Origin: Solen grandis | Taxonomy: Eukaryota; Mollusca; Bivalvia; Adapedonta; Solenidae | Direction of reading: 5' to 3' | Assembly (NCBI GenBank): GCA_021229015.1 | Contig: CM037782.1 | Coordinates: 58,959,518-59,023,517 of the forward strand | DNA length: 64,000 nt | Shown: positions 35,363 through 49,200 of the stretch, piece after piece | Layout: each line of letters starts with the position of its first letter | How positions within the stretch are numbered: the stretch's first letter is position 1 | Notes under the pieces: generated by a model | What the model saw: only the letters and a program-made list of their open reading frames with translations | Told to the model about the DNA's origin: nothing | Database searches by the model: none | Made by a program: the position numbers and the translations under genes

Positions 35363-36984
35363 TTCACCATCACGTCTCAAATATAACAATAACAATATAA
35401 TATTTTATGATAATGGCGGTTAAAATCTAACACGATCAACAAACTCTAGACGGCTTGTAACGTACGTTATTATTATTTTATTTTTCGATTTATACACATT
35501 TTAAAGATGACGTATGTTATAAGACGTCATATGACTCCTAAAGGAAATCTTATAAATAAACCGACTCGTTTGTATCATTTTAAAACTTCGCATTTAATTT
35601 AACAAAATTTAAAAAATGGCATTCCCTGACTACAGTGTTAAGTAATAAATGAAAAGAAAATCTAAATTTTCATCTAAACGAAGTAAACATATATCAATGT
35701 ATATGAAAACAGTAAATTAATGATGTTTTTAAGTATTTTTCTTTAAATAGGATGCTAAATGTGTATGTAACAAAAAAGGAGTTTCTTTTAGAAAAAATGT
35801 CATTGTTGATCCTCAAAACATGACTACAATTTGAAGCAGTAAAGAAATCAGCAGTGTTATAATATATGTGTAGTTTGAATACATACATTGCAATGTCGGT
35901 CTATAAATACATGTATATGTTTTCATTATGTCCTTTTTTTCTTAATAATCAATAATTCATTATATTATTTCTATTCCATCATTCACTTTAATTTTTTTTC
36001 ATCATTCTTCTATCAAACAATAATACTACCGTTTATTTCTTCATTATTTCATTTTTTTTTAAACTCTTCCATGATCTCTGTTTACCTTTTCTGTCGACCT
36101 GCAAATAAATTTAGGACATTTATAAGATGGAAGTCTAAATAAAAATACAAATTGTCATATAAATAATGATAATGAAAAAAATTAAAAGTCAATTTTTTTT
36201 ATAAATTTACTTTATAATTCAACTTCAGTTTAAAAAATGTGATTTTCCGTGTCAAAACAAACTGAATTTGCATCTTTTTTTAATTTTTTTAAGCACAGAT
36301 AAGCATAACAATATTTTCTTTATATCCCTGTATATACCTGTGTCTTTCCAATGCCATATATCTCAGCTTTTATTTTTAACTATTTGTATTTACGTTTCTC
36401 TATTACAGTTTAAGTTTATATATAATGTTCTTGAAATTCAATTTTAGATGTCATTGCGCTCTAATAAAGATTCAAACTAAAATGACTAAATAAAGTAAAG
36501 AATGGCAAGAAAGTGCAAGAAAGACACTTTTAATCAAAGTCATTAGTTTTCGCAGTTTTACTTACCTTACAAACTGCCAATTTTATCGGCAAATTTAGAA
36601 CAATTAGTTATCCTCATCATTTGGCAGATAATGCTGTAAACATCCAATCTTCGGAATGAGAAATTGAAAAGAACAGCCGACTAATAACTGTACACACATC
36701 AACTATCCTCCCCAAAGTTTTGTTTAGTCAGCAGCAAACACCACTTACGTGTAAACCAGTCGGCATATCGTAAAATTAACAATGTCGTAATAATAGCCAC
36801 AAGTGGAAGGGCTAATGAAGCATGACGAAACTGCCCTGGGTAAGTGATCTGATTGATTAAACCCAAGATAGCACTTATTAAGGGTTTCAGTCTGTAACAG
36901 GTGCTCTAAGAACGTAATAGCGGCACGGTCATATTATCAGAATCAACGACCATTGAGTTATATAGCAATTCAAATTAGTCTTTG

Positions 36985-37044
36985 AAAAGTGGTCTTTAGA
37001 GCGGGACGGTCGTTTAAACGGTCGTAAGGCGGGGCTTTACTGTA
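36985..37044 (-). mobile_element. Right end of a TACAGT-type MITE
   Basis: The complement begins TACAGTAAAGCCCCGCCTTA and contains CGACCGT boxes like the element at 15652-15831. The left end was not identified, so only this end is annotated. Confidence 0.4.
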
Positions 37045-38044
37045 ATACTCATAATCTCATCATGAACATTCATATTTTTGTGTGTATCAAATACAATTGC
37101 GGAAGTCCACCTAACATTTGCCTTTTCCTTCAGTATATAATGAGAAGAAAAAAAGGCAAACAATTTTTCAACCGATTCTAAAAATAGAAAGAACAAAACA
37201 ACATTTACATCCGATTATAGGAATGTGCTGAAATCACTCTTAGAATCCTCAAAAGTGACGCAATTTGTTACTATTGTCGCATTTGCATGCCAACACTTTA
37301 CTGGCGTCAGTGTAATAATCCTTATTTATGACTGCTGTTTTCCATTCAAATCATCGAAGAACTTTTATTCTAGTAAAGAGCTACTAAGTATTGTCCAGAC
37401 CATCCATTGCTTTGTATACAACAGCAAATGCATTATTGAACAAACAACGGGTGCAATTATCAAAGGATATCATTATTAGTGGTGAATTTAAATTTTCATC
37501 CATTTTGATCTCGTGATAAGTATATATTTCTTACAAATATTATCACCTATCATATCAAAAGAAGAAATACAATGGTAGCTTACTGTTTCAGGTCATGTCT
37601 AATTTACTGGACCCTAAATAATGGTTCATGTACTAGACACATTATCTAAAAGAAATATATAAGAATTAATTATATTACATGGTAATATATTTTATATTTT
37701 TACCAATTTAGAAATAAAACAACTATAGTTTATGCTTCTTCGATTTTACCACATTTTAATGCACCTTTCCTTGGGCCATATTTACTTTATGTCATTTTCA
37801 CACACATGAAAGTATATACTTATAATACCACATATTTGCAGACATATAAAGAAACAGCATTTTTTCACCATACATAATAGATAACACATGTCTGTGTTTG
37901 CTATTGAACAACATAAAACATCTTTGAACTTAAAGTATTCCTTTCACAAATTCTTTACTACTGTATTTTTGACTAATCCTGTCATTGGACGCACGTGAGA
38001 AACTCAGCAAAGTTAACGTTTACAATAGCCCTTGTTTCCAAACT

Positions 38045-38300
38045 ACAGTTATATATTGTGTGACATGATACCCGCTTATGCGGGTCAATTTCAGAAAAGA
38101 CAGACAGTATTTCTGTAACCTGAGGACATCGAGTCCTACTATACTATCCCTAGGGAAACGTGGTGATAGAGTTTTGTAAGACACAATCTTGGTTTTATTA
38201 GGAAACGTCAATCAATACTTACTAAGTAGATTGGTTGTTTTGTCCATTCAAATTTATCTTTAATATATTGAGTATTTAAATATCGAAATCTTGGAGACAG
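38045..38300. repeat. Dispersed repeat family X, copy 1
   Basis: Collinear with 45885-46130. Shared landmarks in order: a TGACATGATACCCGCTTATG-type start, GACAGACAGTATTT, GGTGATAGAGTT, and GATTGGTTGTTTTGTCCATT near the end. About 250 bp, with many substitutions. No inverted repeats or coding capacity recognised, so the class is unknown. Confidence 0.55.
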
Positions 38301-40009
38301 AGATGGATGCGAATCGAGGTAATCATATAAAATAAGAGACTCTCAAGAATGATTGAATCTGGTTTACGCGCCAGGATCGTACAACTGCATATGATCTCTA
38401 CACTACATTCAGTTTTAGTGCTTTTCCAAACATTCACACACACACACAAATATTGACGTAAGCAGTAACTCTTATAATAATCAATTATAAAAATTGCTCA
38501 AAGTTATTACTATCGGAAGCCTGCCTCCATGCCAATTGCATGTGAAGTTGTGTGCTACGTAATTTCAAAAGAGGGCGCCAGCATTTTTCAATGCTGTTCA
38601 TTTGCAATGATTGACAATCATAAAAATTCAATTTACGTTATGTGAAAGATTCCCAGCAGGTTCTGGAATGTTTTGCCTTTGAATCTAGTTACAATTACTG
38701 TAGAGATTAATAGGTAATGAAACTCATATACATGTATAATATTTTAGCCAAGTACAATACAATAGATGGATGATATATATTCATTTTTTTTTCTTTTACG
38801 TGAGATTACGCTTCATATTAAGAAAACTTAGCATTCGTGAAATTATGTACTTGACACTTGATGTTAAACTGCTTACAATAATCATTTGAATCTAGTTTTA
38901 ATTGCAGTTATGTTGAAAAAGACTCCTAAGAAATCGATAATGTACTTAGAATTATTGTTAAGTTTAATTAGTCGGAAAAAATGTAATCCTATCCCTTTAT
39001 GGTTACAACTAAAAATACTGAGTTTTCTTTATCAAAACGCATTTGATTCCAATAAATACCGTGTTTTGGTTGCAAATTTATACTATCAAAAAGCAAAACT
39101 TCTTCATCGAAATTGCATTTAATTAAAGCAATATGTCATACCAAACGTCATATACGTCGGACATATGTTCTTTTATACAACTTGACATGTTTCAATTGTG
39201 AACAAGTTAATGAAGGCATCCGCCTAGATCTAGCACTCCTGTTCTTCAGCAAGTGTTTCATCACAAGATAATCATAGCTTATGTAGTTGGTTATTAAGCA
39301 AATATTACATTCAAATATTAATATGATACCCCAAATTCGTCTCATAATTTAGCCAGTCAATTGTGATTTTTTCTAATATTTATAGAATTATTGACTAATG
39401 ATCTCATTTACCAGAATAGTGTTCTATGGTCCAGGTGTGTTTGACGCAGACGAAATTCGAGCATATATTAAGATAGTACATTTGATGTTGATTTTTCATA
39501 TAGGTACTATCTAGCTGTTGCTGTTAAGAGCAATGTTGAGTTGTTTTCATGTCTCCCTGTGCTCTATTCGCAAGCTTTAACCCTGAGCATTTTGAAATTA
39601 TTTATATTACTTATTTAAGTTTTTGTTTTCCTAAATAGATAAATGCTTCTTTTGTATTTTTTTTTCATATCATATTTATGCAATGAAATTTCACAGGGGG
39701 TGCCTTATATATTTTTGTTGCAAACTACATGTACGTAAATGCATTTAAGCAAAAGTGAGCCTTAACGATCTAGGTCAATTATGGAATTAACCACTAAGTG
39801 ATAAATATGATTTCACAGAAACTAGTCCTTACAGCGTTTCGTAACATGAAATATTTACTTTGACATTTGTCAAAACATATTTATACGAATAAATACATTT
39901 GATCATGAAATAACCAAAAACATGTATACCATTAGTTTGACATGCCTGGGAACCGTTTCCTAGACACGATGACAGTGACTTAATTGAGTCAATATTCTTA
40001 TGTTTCACT

Positions 40010-40030
40010 AATATATATATATATATATAT
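40010..40030. repeat. (TA)n microsatellite
   Basis: About ten AT dinucleotides. Confidence 0.9.
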
Positions 40031-43009
40031 TTGTTTTTCACTCATATATAACAGTGATATACATTGACAACCCTGTTTTGTTGAAAACAGACTTCTTCGT
40101 ACTGTCGTCCAGTTGTAGTTGCATAATTGTAGATCGGAAGGCATAATACCCCTATTATTTTATCAAACGGTTATCAGAATTGATTTGTTTCATAATTATC
40201 ATCGATCTTTGGTCTCTTTTCCAACCACTACAAGTACGTGAATTGAAACAATGAAGTCACTACATAGTTGGTATTTGTTTTAAGCACGGCAAGGTTAATA
40301 GATCTGATACATACACACATCTTTCGATAATAAGAAAGTAAATTTAGTTTTCAAAATCTTTCGGATATTATTTTTCTTTAAAGCTTAAGGTGTCCGATGC
40401 ATATCAAGATATTTCAAAAGTTTTCCAATACAGGTTTATGTTGTTGTATATTTTCTCGTAAATCAATCAGTGATTTTCAAAGGAACGTTACGGTTAACAC
40501 ACGGTCATGTAATTTAATAATAAAATCAAGTTCTAGTTAAAATATGAAATTTTATTCACTAATTCATGAAAGAGACTTCTATTAATTAACACCAACAAAA
40601 CCCGAGAACTGATAACGTCATAACAATTTAGATAATAATTGGTAGTTGTTAAGGTGTTTCTTGGACAGCTTTACTAGGTTAAATGTAAATGTTGGAGAAT
40701 CTTTTTTTCTCACAATATTTATGTTATGGATTGAACATTCATAAATAACATACACTTTTAATGCAGATTATGCGGTTTTGAAAACGAACCTTTCTCATTC
40801 CATTATTCGCAAAGCTCATATTGACACTGTGATACATTCGACAAGACAATCTATTTGACCAGATAGAGACAAGATATCTCATTTCTTCAAAAATGAAAGT
40901 AATAGAATGCGTTTTCATCAGGACTGATTTCAGTCATCGAAACGAAAGGTGATGGGATATAATGAAGGCTATCAAACTTCAAAGACAAACAGCATTTCAA
41001 ACAGCTACATTATTAAAATAGAATTTACTGATACAAATATCTAGTGGGTACTAATTATCAGGGTTGGTTTTCTTCGATGAAAAGCATCCCCCCCCCCACC
41101 CCCCTGATATTCAGGAATACTGTTCCCAGAGATGATACACGTTATCTTAATTATCTGTTTATTTCTTTTTCAATACCAGCCTTATTATAGAATCAAAGTA
41201 ATCACGTCCCTGCATAAATATTTCACTTAATTTCTAATTAAGATAAGGGCGTTCATACTCTTTGCGGCAGCAGCGAACTAGCGCAACAGCGTACTTCATT
41301 GTGTTACAACAGAACTTGTAAACTCGCGTGTATATGTTTGTGACGCAATGTAGAGAAATTTCGGTCAAATGAAATTATTCTTTTGATTATGATTTACGAC
41401 GGTATTGTCGACAGAAAATCGCATACGGCCTAAATGCCGAATTGTATTACTGTTTGTATCAATCATTTAGCGGGTAATTCAGAGAATAACTTGATCAAAC
41501 TCCTAGTAATGGTAACTTTCATTATTTTTAGTTTCATGTTGGTTAAATATTGAGTATAGCATGTCTACTTGGACCCCTCTGAACTAAGATGGTGTGTCTT
41601 AATAAAAGGGTGAACATGTCAGAGGCAACGTTATGTGAGCAATAAGTTGTAATCAGTGCTTACATATGCATTTTTGTTATGTATTTTCTGAATTGCCATA
41701 AACAATGCAATCTCTATACAGCAACATTTGGCGGAGAACCACATTATATTGCTCATAAAAGATATTGTTATGTAGAGGTGAATAGAGATGCTATACATAG
41801 GAGGTGCTGTATTTTATATGTGTATAACAAAATGATGCCAACATTTTAGTGACTTATAACAACTTAGTTATTTATATAAATTACACGTACATGTCTATTG
41901 TATTTCTTAAATACTTAAACCCTAAACATGAGCAAACCTCAACGTGTTGCCGGTAATTTACTAAAATGCGGAATAAAACAACATATTCACACCATGATGC
42001 TCACCTAAAAATAAGAGTAATTATGAAAATGCATTCTTCATTGTAAAAATGGGCTGTTCCGGCCGTGTTTCAAAAAGCGTATTTTCTTCTGTTTTAATGG
42101 AAAAGAAACATTATAATTTGATTGTCTGGGTTTATGTCCCATTGCGAATGTTTCAATTATTTGAGAGCCGTAGACAAAATACATGGTCCATTTAGCATAC
42201 CCAGTCCAACTATCTTTAAGCTGGAACTAGAAGCCATGTTGACGTCCATTATGCTGTAAACAACTCATTTTGAAAAGACAAATAATTGCTACTTGAGTAT
42301 AATTACCATGGACTTTTATTTTTCGCTATCGCTAATGTAATTATTGTTAATGCTTTTAATGTACTTTCTCTTAAAATGTAGATAATATTATACTGTGTTG
42401 CCAATGGCGGAAAGTGAATTGCATGTTTAAATCCCATTGGAATATCATTCCCGAGTTAGAAGACGAATATGTATTCAATGTGACTATATGCTTTCCCCTG
42501 GATCCTCTGGTCCGCCGTATGATTTTAAGACATGCATATACTGATGTCAGGGTTTTAAATGGAGAAAGGGTATGAGGAAACGGCTTAAAATGAACAGAAG
42601 TCGTATCACCAAACGCTGGTTGTTGGTATTTTCTGTCGCTAATACATTTTTATCGCTAATTGTATGAAAAAGAAATATTGTAAGATCCCAACAAAGTGAT
42701 ACAACCGATAACAGGCCAAAACTGTTTAATGAATCATCAATAATTTCGTTGTGTATTTCTATAACAGCTTGATCCAATTTCTAGTAGTAGTAGCCATTTA
42801 CATACGAGTTTCGGTGAACTGCAATGATAACAATTAAAGAGATTTCAAATGCATTTATAGACTAACTCCCAAACACTGAGTACCATGCATTTTTTAATTC
42901 ATGGGTACTGAATTTCTTTTGTCTGGGCGTGTATCATTGCATATGAGGAAACATCAATAATTAGACCCCTGTCGAGACCATAGAAAACTAAACGAAGTGT
43001 TTTGTTACT

Positions 43010-43112
43010 TTGTTGTCACAGCAAACTTGATTCAAATTTATTTTAAATCGGTTTAGGACTGACGTTAGATTACAGTCGGTAGCAGAGTTAGATATCAGAC
43101 ACCAGTCAGGCG
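43010..43112. repeat. Dispersed repeat family Y, copy 1
   Basis: GTTGTCACAGCAAACTTGAT and, about 75 bp later, AGATATCAGACACCAGTCAG correspond in order and spacing to GTTGCCACAGCAAACTTGAT and AGATATCTGACACCACCCTG at 52742-52848. Unknown class. Confidence 0.65.
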
Positions 43113-43428
43113 GTAGAATTTCTCAGAAGTTGTTAAAATGATACATAGTCTGCATTCAGTGTTTTAAATGACAACATGACAAGGATTGTGTGTCTCCGTT
43201 CTTGTGAAAAATAATATGTAACTCTAACAGCAAAATGAAGGCACTGCTTTCTTGAAGACTAAATATTGAATACGTGTAAGAATGGGGTTAATTGATTTGA
43301 AACACATATAGAAATAAAAAGAAAAACAATTCTTAATGAAAATGATATGTTTATATTTTCATGAAAATCGAACATGCATGTCAACCGTTCATGTTAAAAT
43401 CTAATTCCAATTTCCAATCTAGGCATAG

Positions 43429-44115
43429 ATAGTACAGCAGGGCAGGTACCGCTGGCGACATGACCAGGTTCTAGCAGTTCTGGCAGACAGCCTTGAGAAA
43501 GAGAGGAAGCAGAAGAGAGTAGTTGGAGGGAAGCAGCACTCCATACAGTTTGTGAAGGCCGGCCAAGTGAAGTCGAATGCACAGGGAGAGCAGCTGGGAA
43601 TTCTCCACCAAGCACCGTCATGGGAGATGAGAGCAGATCTGAGGAAGAAGCTTGTGTTCCCAGATGTTGTTCAAACCAGCCTTAGACCAGACATTGTGAT
43701 ATGGTCTGAACTCAGCAGGAAGATCATCATGATCGAACTGACCGTACCCTGGGAAGACGCGTGCGAGGAGGCCCACGAGAGAAAAAGTGCCAAATACGCA
43801 CTGTTAGCTGACTCGTGTAGGCAGAAAGGTTGGAGTGCTTGGGTTCTTCCAGTGGAAGTTGGGGCCAGAGGTTTTCCAGCACAGTCTGTCTGGAGGATGT
43901 ACCAGAAGATTGGCATGACAGGAACCAAGAGGAAGGCAGCTATCAAACACCTGGCTGATGCTGCAGAAAGAGCATAATGTTGGCTCTGGTTTAGAAGAGA
44001 AGAGCCATCCTGGAGACCTGACAATAGCGGGTAGTGAACAGTCACTGCCGACCCCGTCAACCTGAGGATGTAGTGGAAAAGGGGTCGAAACATCCTGTGA
44101 TGGTTGAAGTCCACC
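43429..44115 (+). pseudogene. 5'-truncated C-terminal end of an R2-like non-LTR retrotransposon, copy 2
   Basis: An uninterrupted frame from 43429 to the TAA at 43975-43977 begins right after a TAG (43426-43428), so the element is cut at its 5' side. In order it shows GRYRWRHDQVLAVLADSLEK (the RHD region that follows the zinc knuckle in R2-type elements), then LRPDIVIWS with the Asp at 43690-43692, IIMIELTVPWEDA, HERKSAKYALL and LPVEVGARGFPAQSVW. The PD...E...K-Y pattern is consistent with the restriction-like endonuclease fold at the C-terminus of R2-type elements. This is inference from motif order and not a search result. Downstream, 44060-44115 shares CTGAGGATGT, CGAAACATCC and CCACCTGATGA with copy 1, marking the common 3' UTR. 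No reverse transcriptase remains. Confidence 0.78.
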
Positions 44116-45884
44116 TGATGACGCTTGTCATTTGCAGTCTCCAGGAGTTCATCATCATGATCGTCAGGGAACAGTCCATACTGAAGCAGCAGTGAGGACT
44201 CTACATCAGCAGTAACCTGTATGAAGAAGTAATTGATAGATATTCGTAGCACATGTGATATTTATTACCTTATTCCCACGTGTACTGCTTAACGTGCCGG
44301 GTCCTGCTTTTTTTAAACACAAGCTCCAGCTTGGCGGATCTCATATGTTTCAGCAAAAAAGTGAAAAATTAACATTCTTTTTCAACTTATTTTTTCAAGC
44401 TATAACAAACCTACAGAATGCTTCGAATGATAGTGTTTAGTTCACTAATAGTAACAACTTAAATACCTTTTTGTTATTGTCGTATGCAATCCATTTATTT
44501 TTGATGCGTTAGAATTTATTAAAATGCGTTTAAATACATTACGATACTTATATAGATTATGTGGATAAAATAGTTATATTTATGAATGTCTGTATTTATA
44601 TCATATACCACAGAGGGTATGTAGGTGTACTTAATGACCCAAGAATATAAAAAGATTATCGACGGGAAAAAACAGGAGGTAGGAATTGAGATACTTTGCT
44701 TAATGAAACGTGCTTGATTTCTAATAGCCAAAAACAAGCTACACATGTATGTCGTCATATTGGCTTCGGGAATTAAGGAATTTATACGGCTGGCAGTTTT
44801 AGAAATAAAAACTAAATTCAAAGCGGATATTACATATTTGTGTCATTGCCTGGTGATTCTAGTATTGACATTATTTTATTTGTTTTCGAAAAAGGAAATT
44901 TTTTGTCTATTGAATCTATGTATATTATTTATCTATCAACATCATTTAGATTACGGGTAACAAGTCAATGTATTAATCTCTTTCATATCAAATCAGTATT
45001 TATTGTTGGAGAGCCGACTTTCAAAACCATGAGAAATAGCTATCCTTCATTTTAATATATGGATACATTTTGTTCACATCACCAATATTTGCGTGCGCAT
45101 GTAGCTTCAACAGAGATCTTAATCACACAACATAAATGGCTCATCAAGGAAAACCATAAGCATAAATACAAGAAAATAGTGATTACAATTCTGATATTGT
45201 TTGATACATATCTTTAATAATAATAATAATTATAATTATGATAAAATAAATACTTATAGATGCAGTTACATTTAAGGGAAAGGAATACAGAAACTATATA
45301 TCAGACATTAACTAGGATCGAAGATAATTTTATATAAACAGTTTTGTAAATACTAACATGTATTATAGTAACATGACATCTGAAAAATTAGGTATTTCAC
45401 CTATTATTTTTTCTTAGAGAATAATATAACTAGGACATCTTTTAAAGTACGGTCATGTTGCACGATAGCAATATAACAAATACATGTGTAATAAAACTAG
45501 TTTCAAAAGATATTTATAAGCATAGAAGTAACATCCGTACCATTTGAATGGTATATTCTTTGAAAAAAATATTTCATTTAAATGTGAGTTAAACTGCATA
45601 TATTATCTATGTTTTCATTTAAAATTATTGACATGTAATCAAGAGAGAAACCAAATGATAGAAACCAAATCGAATTATTGTATTGACATGCTTTGTATTT
45701 TAGTATTTCAATTTACCCTAATATAAATTTATATTTCCATTATGATAAAAATTTCCAATTTTTTTAAAAAAACAAAAATAAAAAAATAATTACTTAACGA
45801 TCCTTTTTATGAGCTGATTTTCCTATAATAAAAGCTGCCAGTTAAAACATTTGTTGTAATATATTGTTTCCGATTCTATTGCTA

Positions 45885-46130
45885 GATGTTGTAACGTGAT
45901 AGCCGCTAATTCGGATCAATTGCAAAACAGGCAGACATTATTTATATCTCTAGAGGAAATTGAAACCTATTTTTAAATCGCTCTGGAGACCTGGTGATAG
46001 AATACATAAGATCATGTCTGGATTTGATTCTAAAGTACCATTAATACATACTGAGAAGATAGATTGTTTTGTCCGTTCAATTATGTTTTACAACGGAAAC
46101 AAAAACTTGAAAATCTTTGAGACAAAGGAA
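45885..46130. repeat. Dispersed repeat family X, copy 2
   Basis: Collinear with 38045-38300: GTAACGTGATAGCCGCTAAT, GGCAGACATTATTT, GGTGATAGAATAC and GATAGATTGTTTTGTCCGTT in the same order and spacing. Confidence 0.55.
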
Positions 46131-46240
46131 AATGGAAATCGAGATAAAACATCCTCGTGAATCTACCTTGAATCGCGTAGGTTAAGACCTTATTGTTGTA
46201 ACAGTAAATTATTCCGCTGAATAATTTGTGGTTCAACTCT

Positions 46241-46245
<5 letters not shown>

Positions 46246-46278
<33 letters not shown>
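46246..46278. repeat. (CT)n microsatellite
   Basis: About sixteen CT dinucleotides. Confidence 0.92.
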
Positions 46279-46282
<4 letters not shown>

Positions 46283-49200
46283 TTAATGTAACTATAAAAC
46301 ACAATTCAAATAGTTATTTGAATTTTAAAGTTTAAAGTTATGTTATATTACATGTGTCCATTGTTAACATTATTATGTTCATACAAATTATGTTTATAAA
46401 GTTTCATTTGAATTTCACTAATTTTGTGTTTCTTGAATAAATACGAGTATTTCATCTAGATGTAAATTCTATTTATAACTTGGATATCTGGCTCGTGCTT
46501 TTGGTTTTTTCCTTTGGTCAATAGTATTTTATTTTCAATTCATTTTCATTTTTGGCTTTTTAGTTATAGCATGTCTCTTTTATTCTGTAATTTGTTATAA
46601 TATTTGTTGATTTTGAATATAAGAAAAAGATTCAAGTTTTATACTCCGCCTGTACTGAAATCTGTCAGGACAAAACAGAATTTGTGATTTTTTATACATC
46701 TAAAAGTGTAACCTGGGAGAGACAAGTATTTCGGAATACTGGAAATTAATATTTTAATTCTCACTGGGTTACCAGTATCACAAAAAAATCTTATTTTTGA
46801 AATCTGATTACTGCGTGTCTACAAGATGTTCACACTGCGTGGAGGAGTAAGGGTATCTCATTACAAAGAACGAAAAAATATCAGAAACATGTCAAAATTG
46901 TCTCAAAAATTTCAAAGCAGTACAACTACATTTTATTTCTAAATCAACATGTCCATGATAAGATGCGCTTTACCAATGACAGTTTTCTGGTTACGATAGC
47001 ATTTAGATCAATATTGCTTTTAAGAAGTATTCGAGATATAATCATAGGTCGATATGTAGATCTGTATGTTATTTGTTATTAACGGCACAACCTGATTGGC
47101 CTTCTACCTAACGTTTAGTTAAAAAACATTTAGTTTATTCTTATGACGTATTGCAATGCTCTTTGTACTCAATATTGTGTTATTGTCAAATAAAAATTTT
47201 TTCTTTCATTAAGCATATAATATTACGTTTGTAGTTGTGTTGATTCAAATGTTTTATAAAGCTTAGTTTTGTCTTAAAAATGTAATTTTTTTAAAAATTA
47301 TTAAAAAAATAAATAATTAAATCATTTATTTTTTGGTTATTTGTTCTTTTTTGTTGTTGTTGTTGTTGCTGTTGTTGCTGCGGTTTTTATTAAAGTTGAG
47401 GAAAGCATTTGAAATCATTAGTTATGTTTTTTCTTGCATGATAACAATGTGCGTCTTAAGAAAATTGCAGTTTCTATTCCGTTTAATTTCTTACAAAACA
47501 TAATTGATTATGTTGATTTGTCAAATGCGTACAACCATCGATATAAAAGTATATTTGCAAAACGTTTGCTTAAAGTTTTATTTAAAGGTTCACCTTTATA
47601 ATTAATCAAGCATAAAATATCCTACATTTAAGCTATCGTGCTTAGTAATCCCCCGACATTTGATCAATCAGTTTTAAGAGATACACATTATTTGAATTTT
47701 GGTTGATTTTGATTCCATTTTTTAAAAAAAATTAGAGAGCGACGTTTAACTTTAGTATTATTCGTTGCTTATTCACATTTGACCGTTTAGACCAATTTTG
47801 ATCAAGATTTACGATGATTTTTTTGTCAGCAGTAAATGGTATACCATATACTGAACGGCATTGTCTACTGACTGTATACATCATTTAGTGGGGCATGCGG
47901 TGAGAAAATGTCATTATTGTCTATTCTTTGATGGTTGAAATTGATTTTCTACCACACTGAACTTGGTGACGGTGTAGTTTATTGAATGGAAGAAAAAGAA
48001 AAATATATTTTTGTAGATTGACAGTTTAACATAAGAAATAAAGGTCCAATATATATCATAATGATACCCTTATCATGGAAAGAAAATATAACTTGACATT
48101 GACAATTTGTAGACTTACACACGTGTGCAAATATCTGCCGTGAAATAACAGTTATATGCATTGGTGTTGATCAAAATCTCACCATTTAGTATTTTGTATG
48201 GATGTCAAAATACTTTCATTGCTTACATTTGACATCGGCCCGTAATAATTTGAAAAACCGGCGACGAATTACAATCACAATTTGTTTATCTGCTACTTCA
48301 TCAATTTAAGTACTCACGATTCGTTATCGGAGACATACGGAAGTTATATGAAAACGACAGATAATAAATAGATATGAGAAATAGGGAAATCATTTATTTC
48401 TGAAAACAATTGAATGATCTTTAGTGAATGGTTCTTTCTTATGTATGCATTGAAGTTAGTTTGTCGTAAACGAGCATGTACAAGTTACATCTCTTAACAA
48501 ATCTAACACTCATTTTGCGTTTCTGTCAGAATAATGGGCCTTAAACCTTTAGAATACATAGTGAATATTTCAGCCTTTAAAGATGTTTATTTCCATCGAC
48601 ATCATAGAAGTGCTATAATCTCAGGTCATTAAGTGTTAAAGGGATTTCAAATATTGCCTTAAAATAGCTATTATTATCAACGTTGATTTTTGTTGTTTAG
48701 GAGTTTTTGGGTGCATATTTTGATGTCGTGATTCCAAAGTTTTTTGGGTTTTTTTGTGTTTTTTTTCGTTTTTACAGGTAATATTTTTTCTATTAACTTG
48801 TTAGCCTAAGTTTAACGCCTTACTGAATATATTATTTTGGGACTTTTCATTTTCTTCATGAAACAAAAAATTACACCGTAGACAAGTGGCAGGATACCAA
48901 ACTAAATTATAGATCTTGAAATTCGGCAAACCAGTCATCATGGAAGTTCCAATATGCTGAAAGCAAAAACAATTGAATTATGCTTGGAATGTAAATATGT
49001 AACTACCGTTTAATGTACAGATCCAAATTGAATAATATTCCAGAGTTTTGAGAAAGAATAGTGTTTTATATCAATAAGGTATGCATATATTGTTTCAATA
49101 ACATGAAATCGTTTAGGACAAGAAGAGTCGGTTTGAAAAAGTCCGAAGAGGAAAAAAGATTATCAGACGAACGTTCAGATGTTTCTCGGAACACTACACA

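Larger units (their letters stand above)
34699..43009. other. 8.3 kb without a recognisable gene
   Basis: AT-rich non-coding sequence. It holds a duplicated ~80-bp segment (35168-35362), a MITE end (36985-37044), one copy of a dispersed repeat (38045-38300) and a (TA)n run (40010-40030). Short frames such as 38886-39122 show no domain. Confidence 0.5.

Noticed and set aside
43671..44252. 193-codon minus-strand frame
   Set aside because: Antisense to the R2-like fragment; the plus frame has family-like motifs, the minus frame does not.
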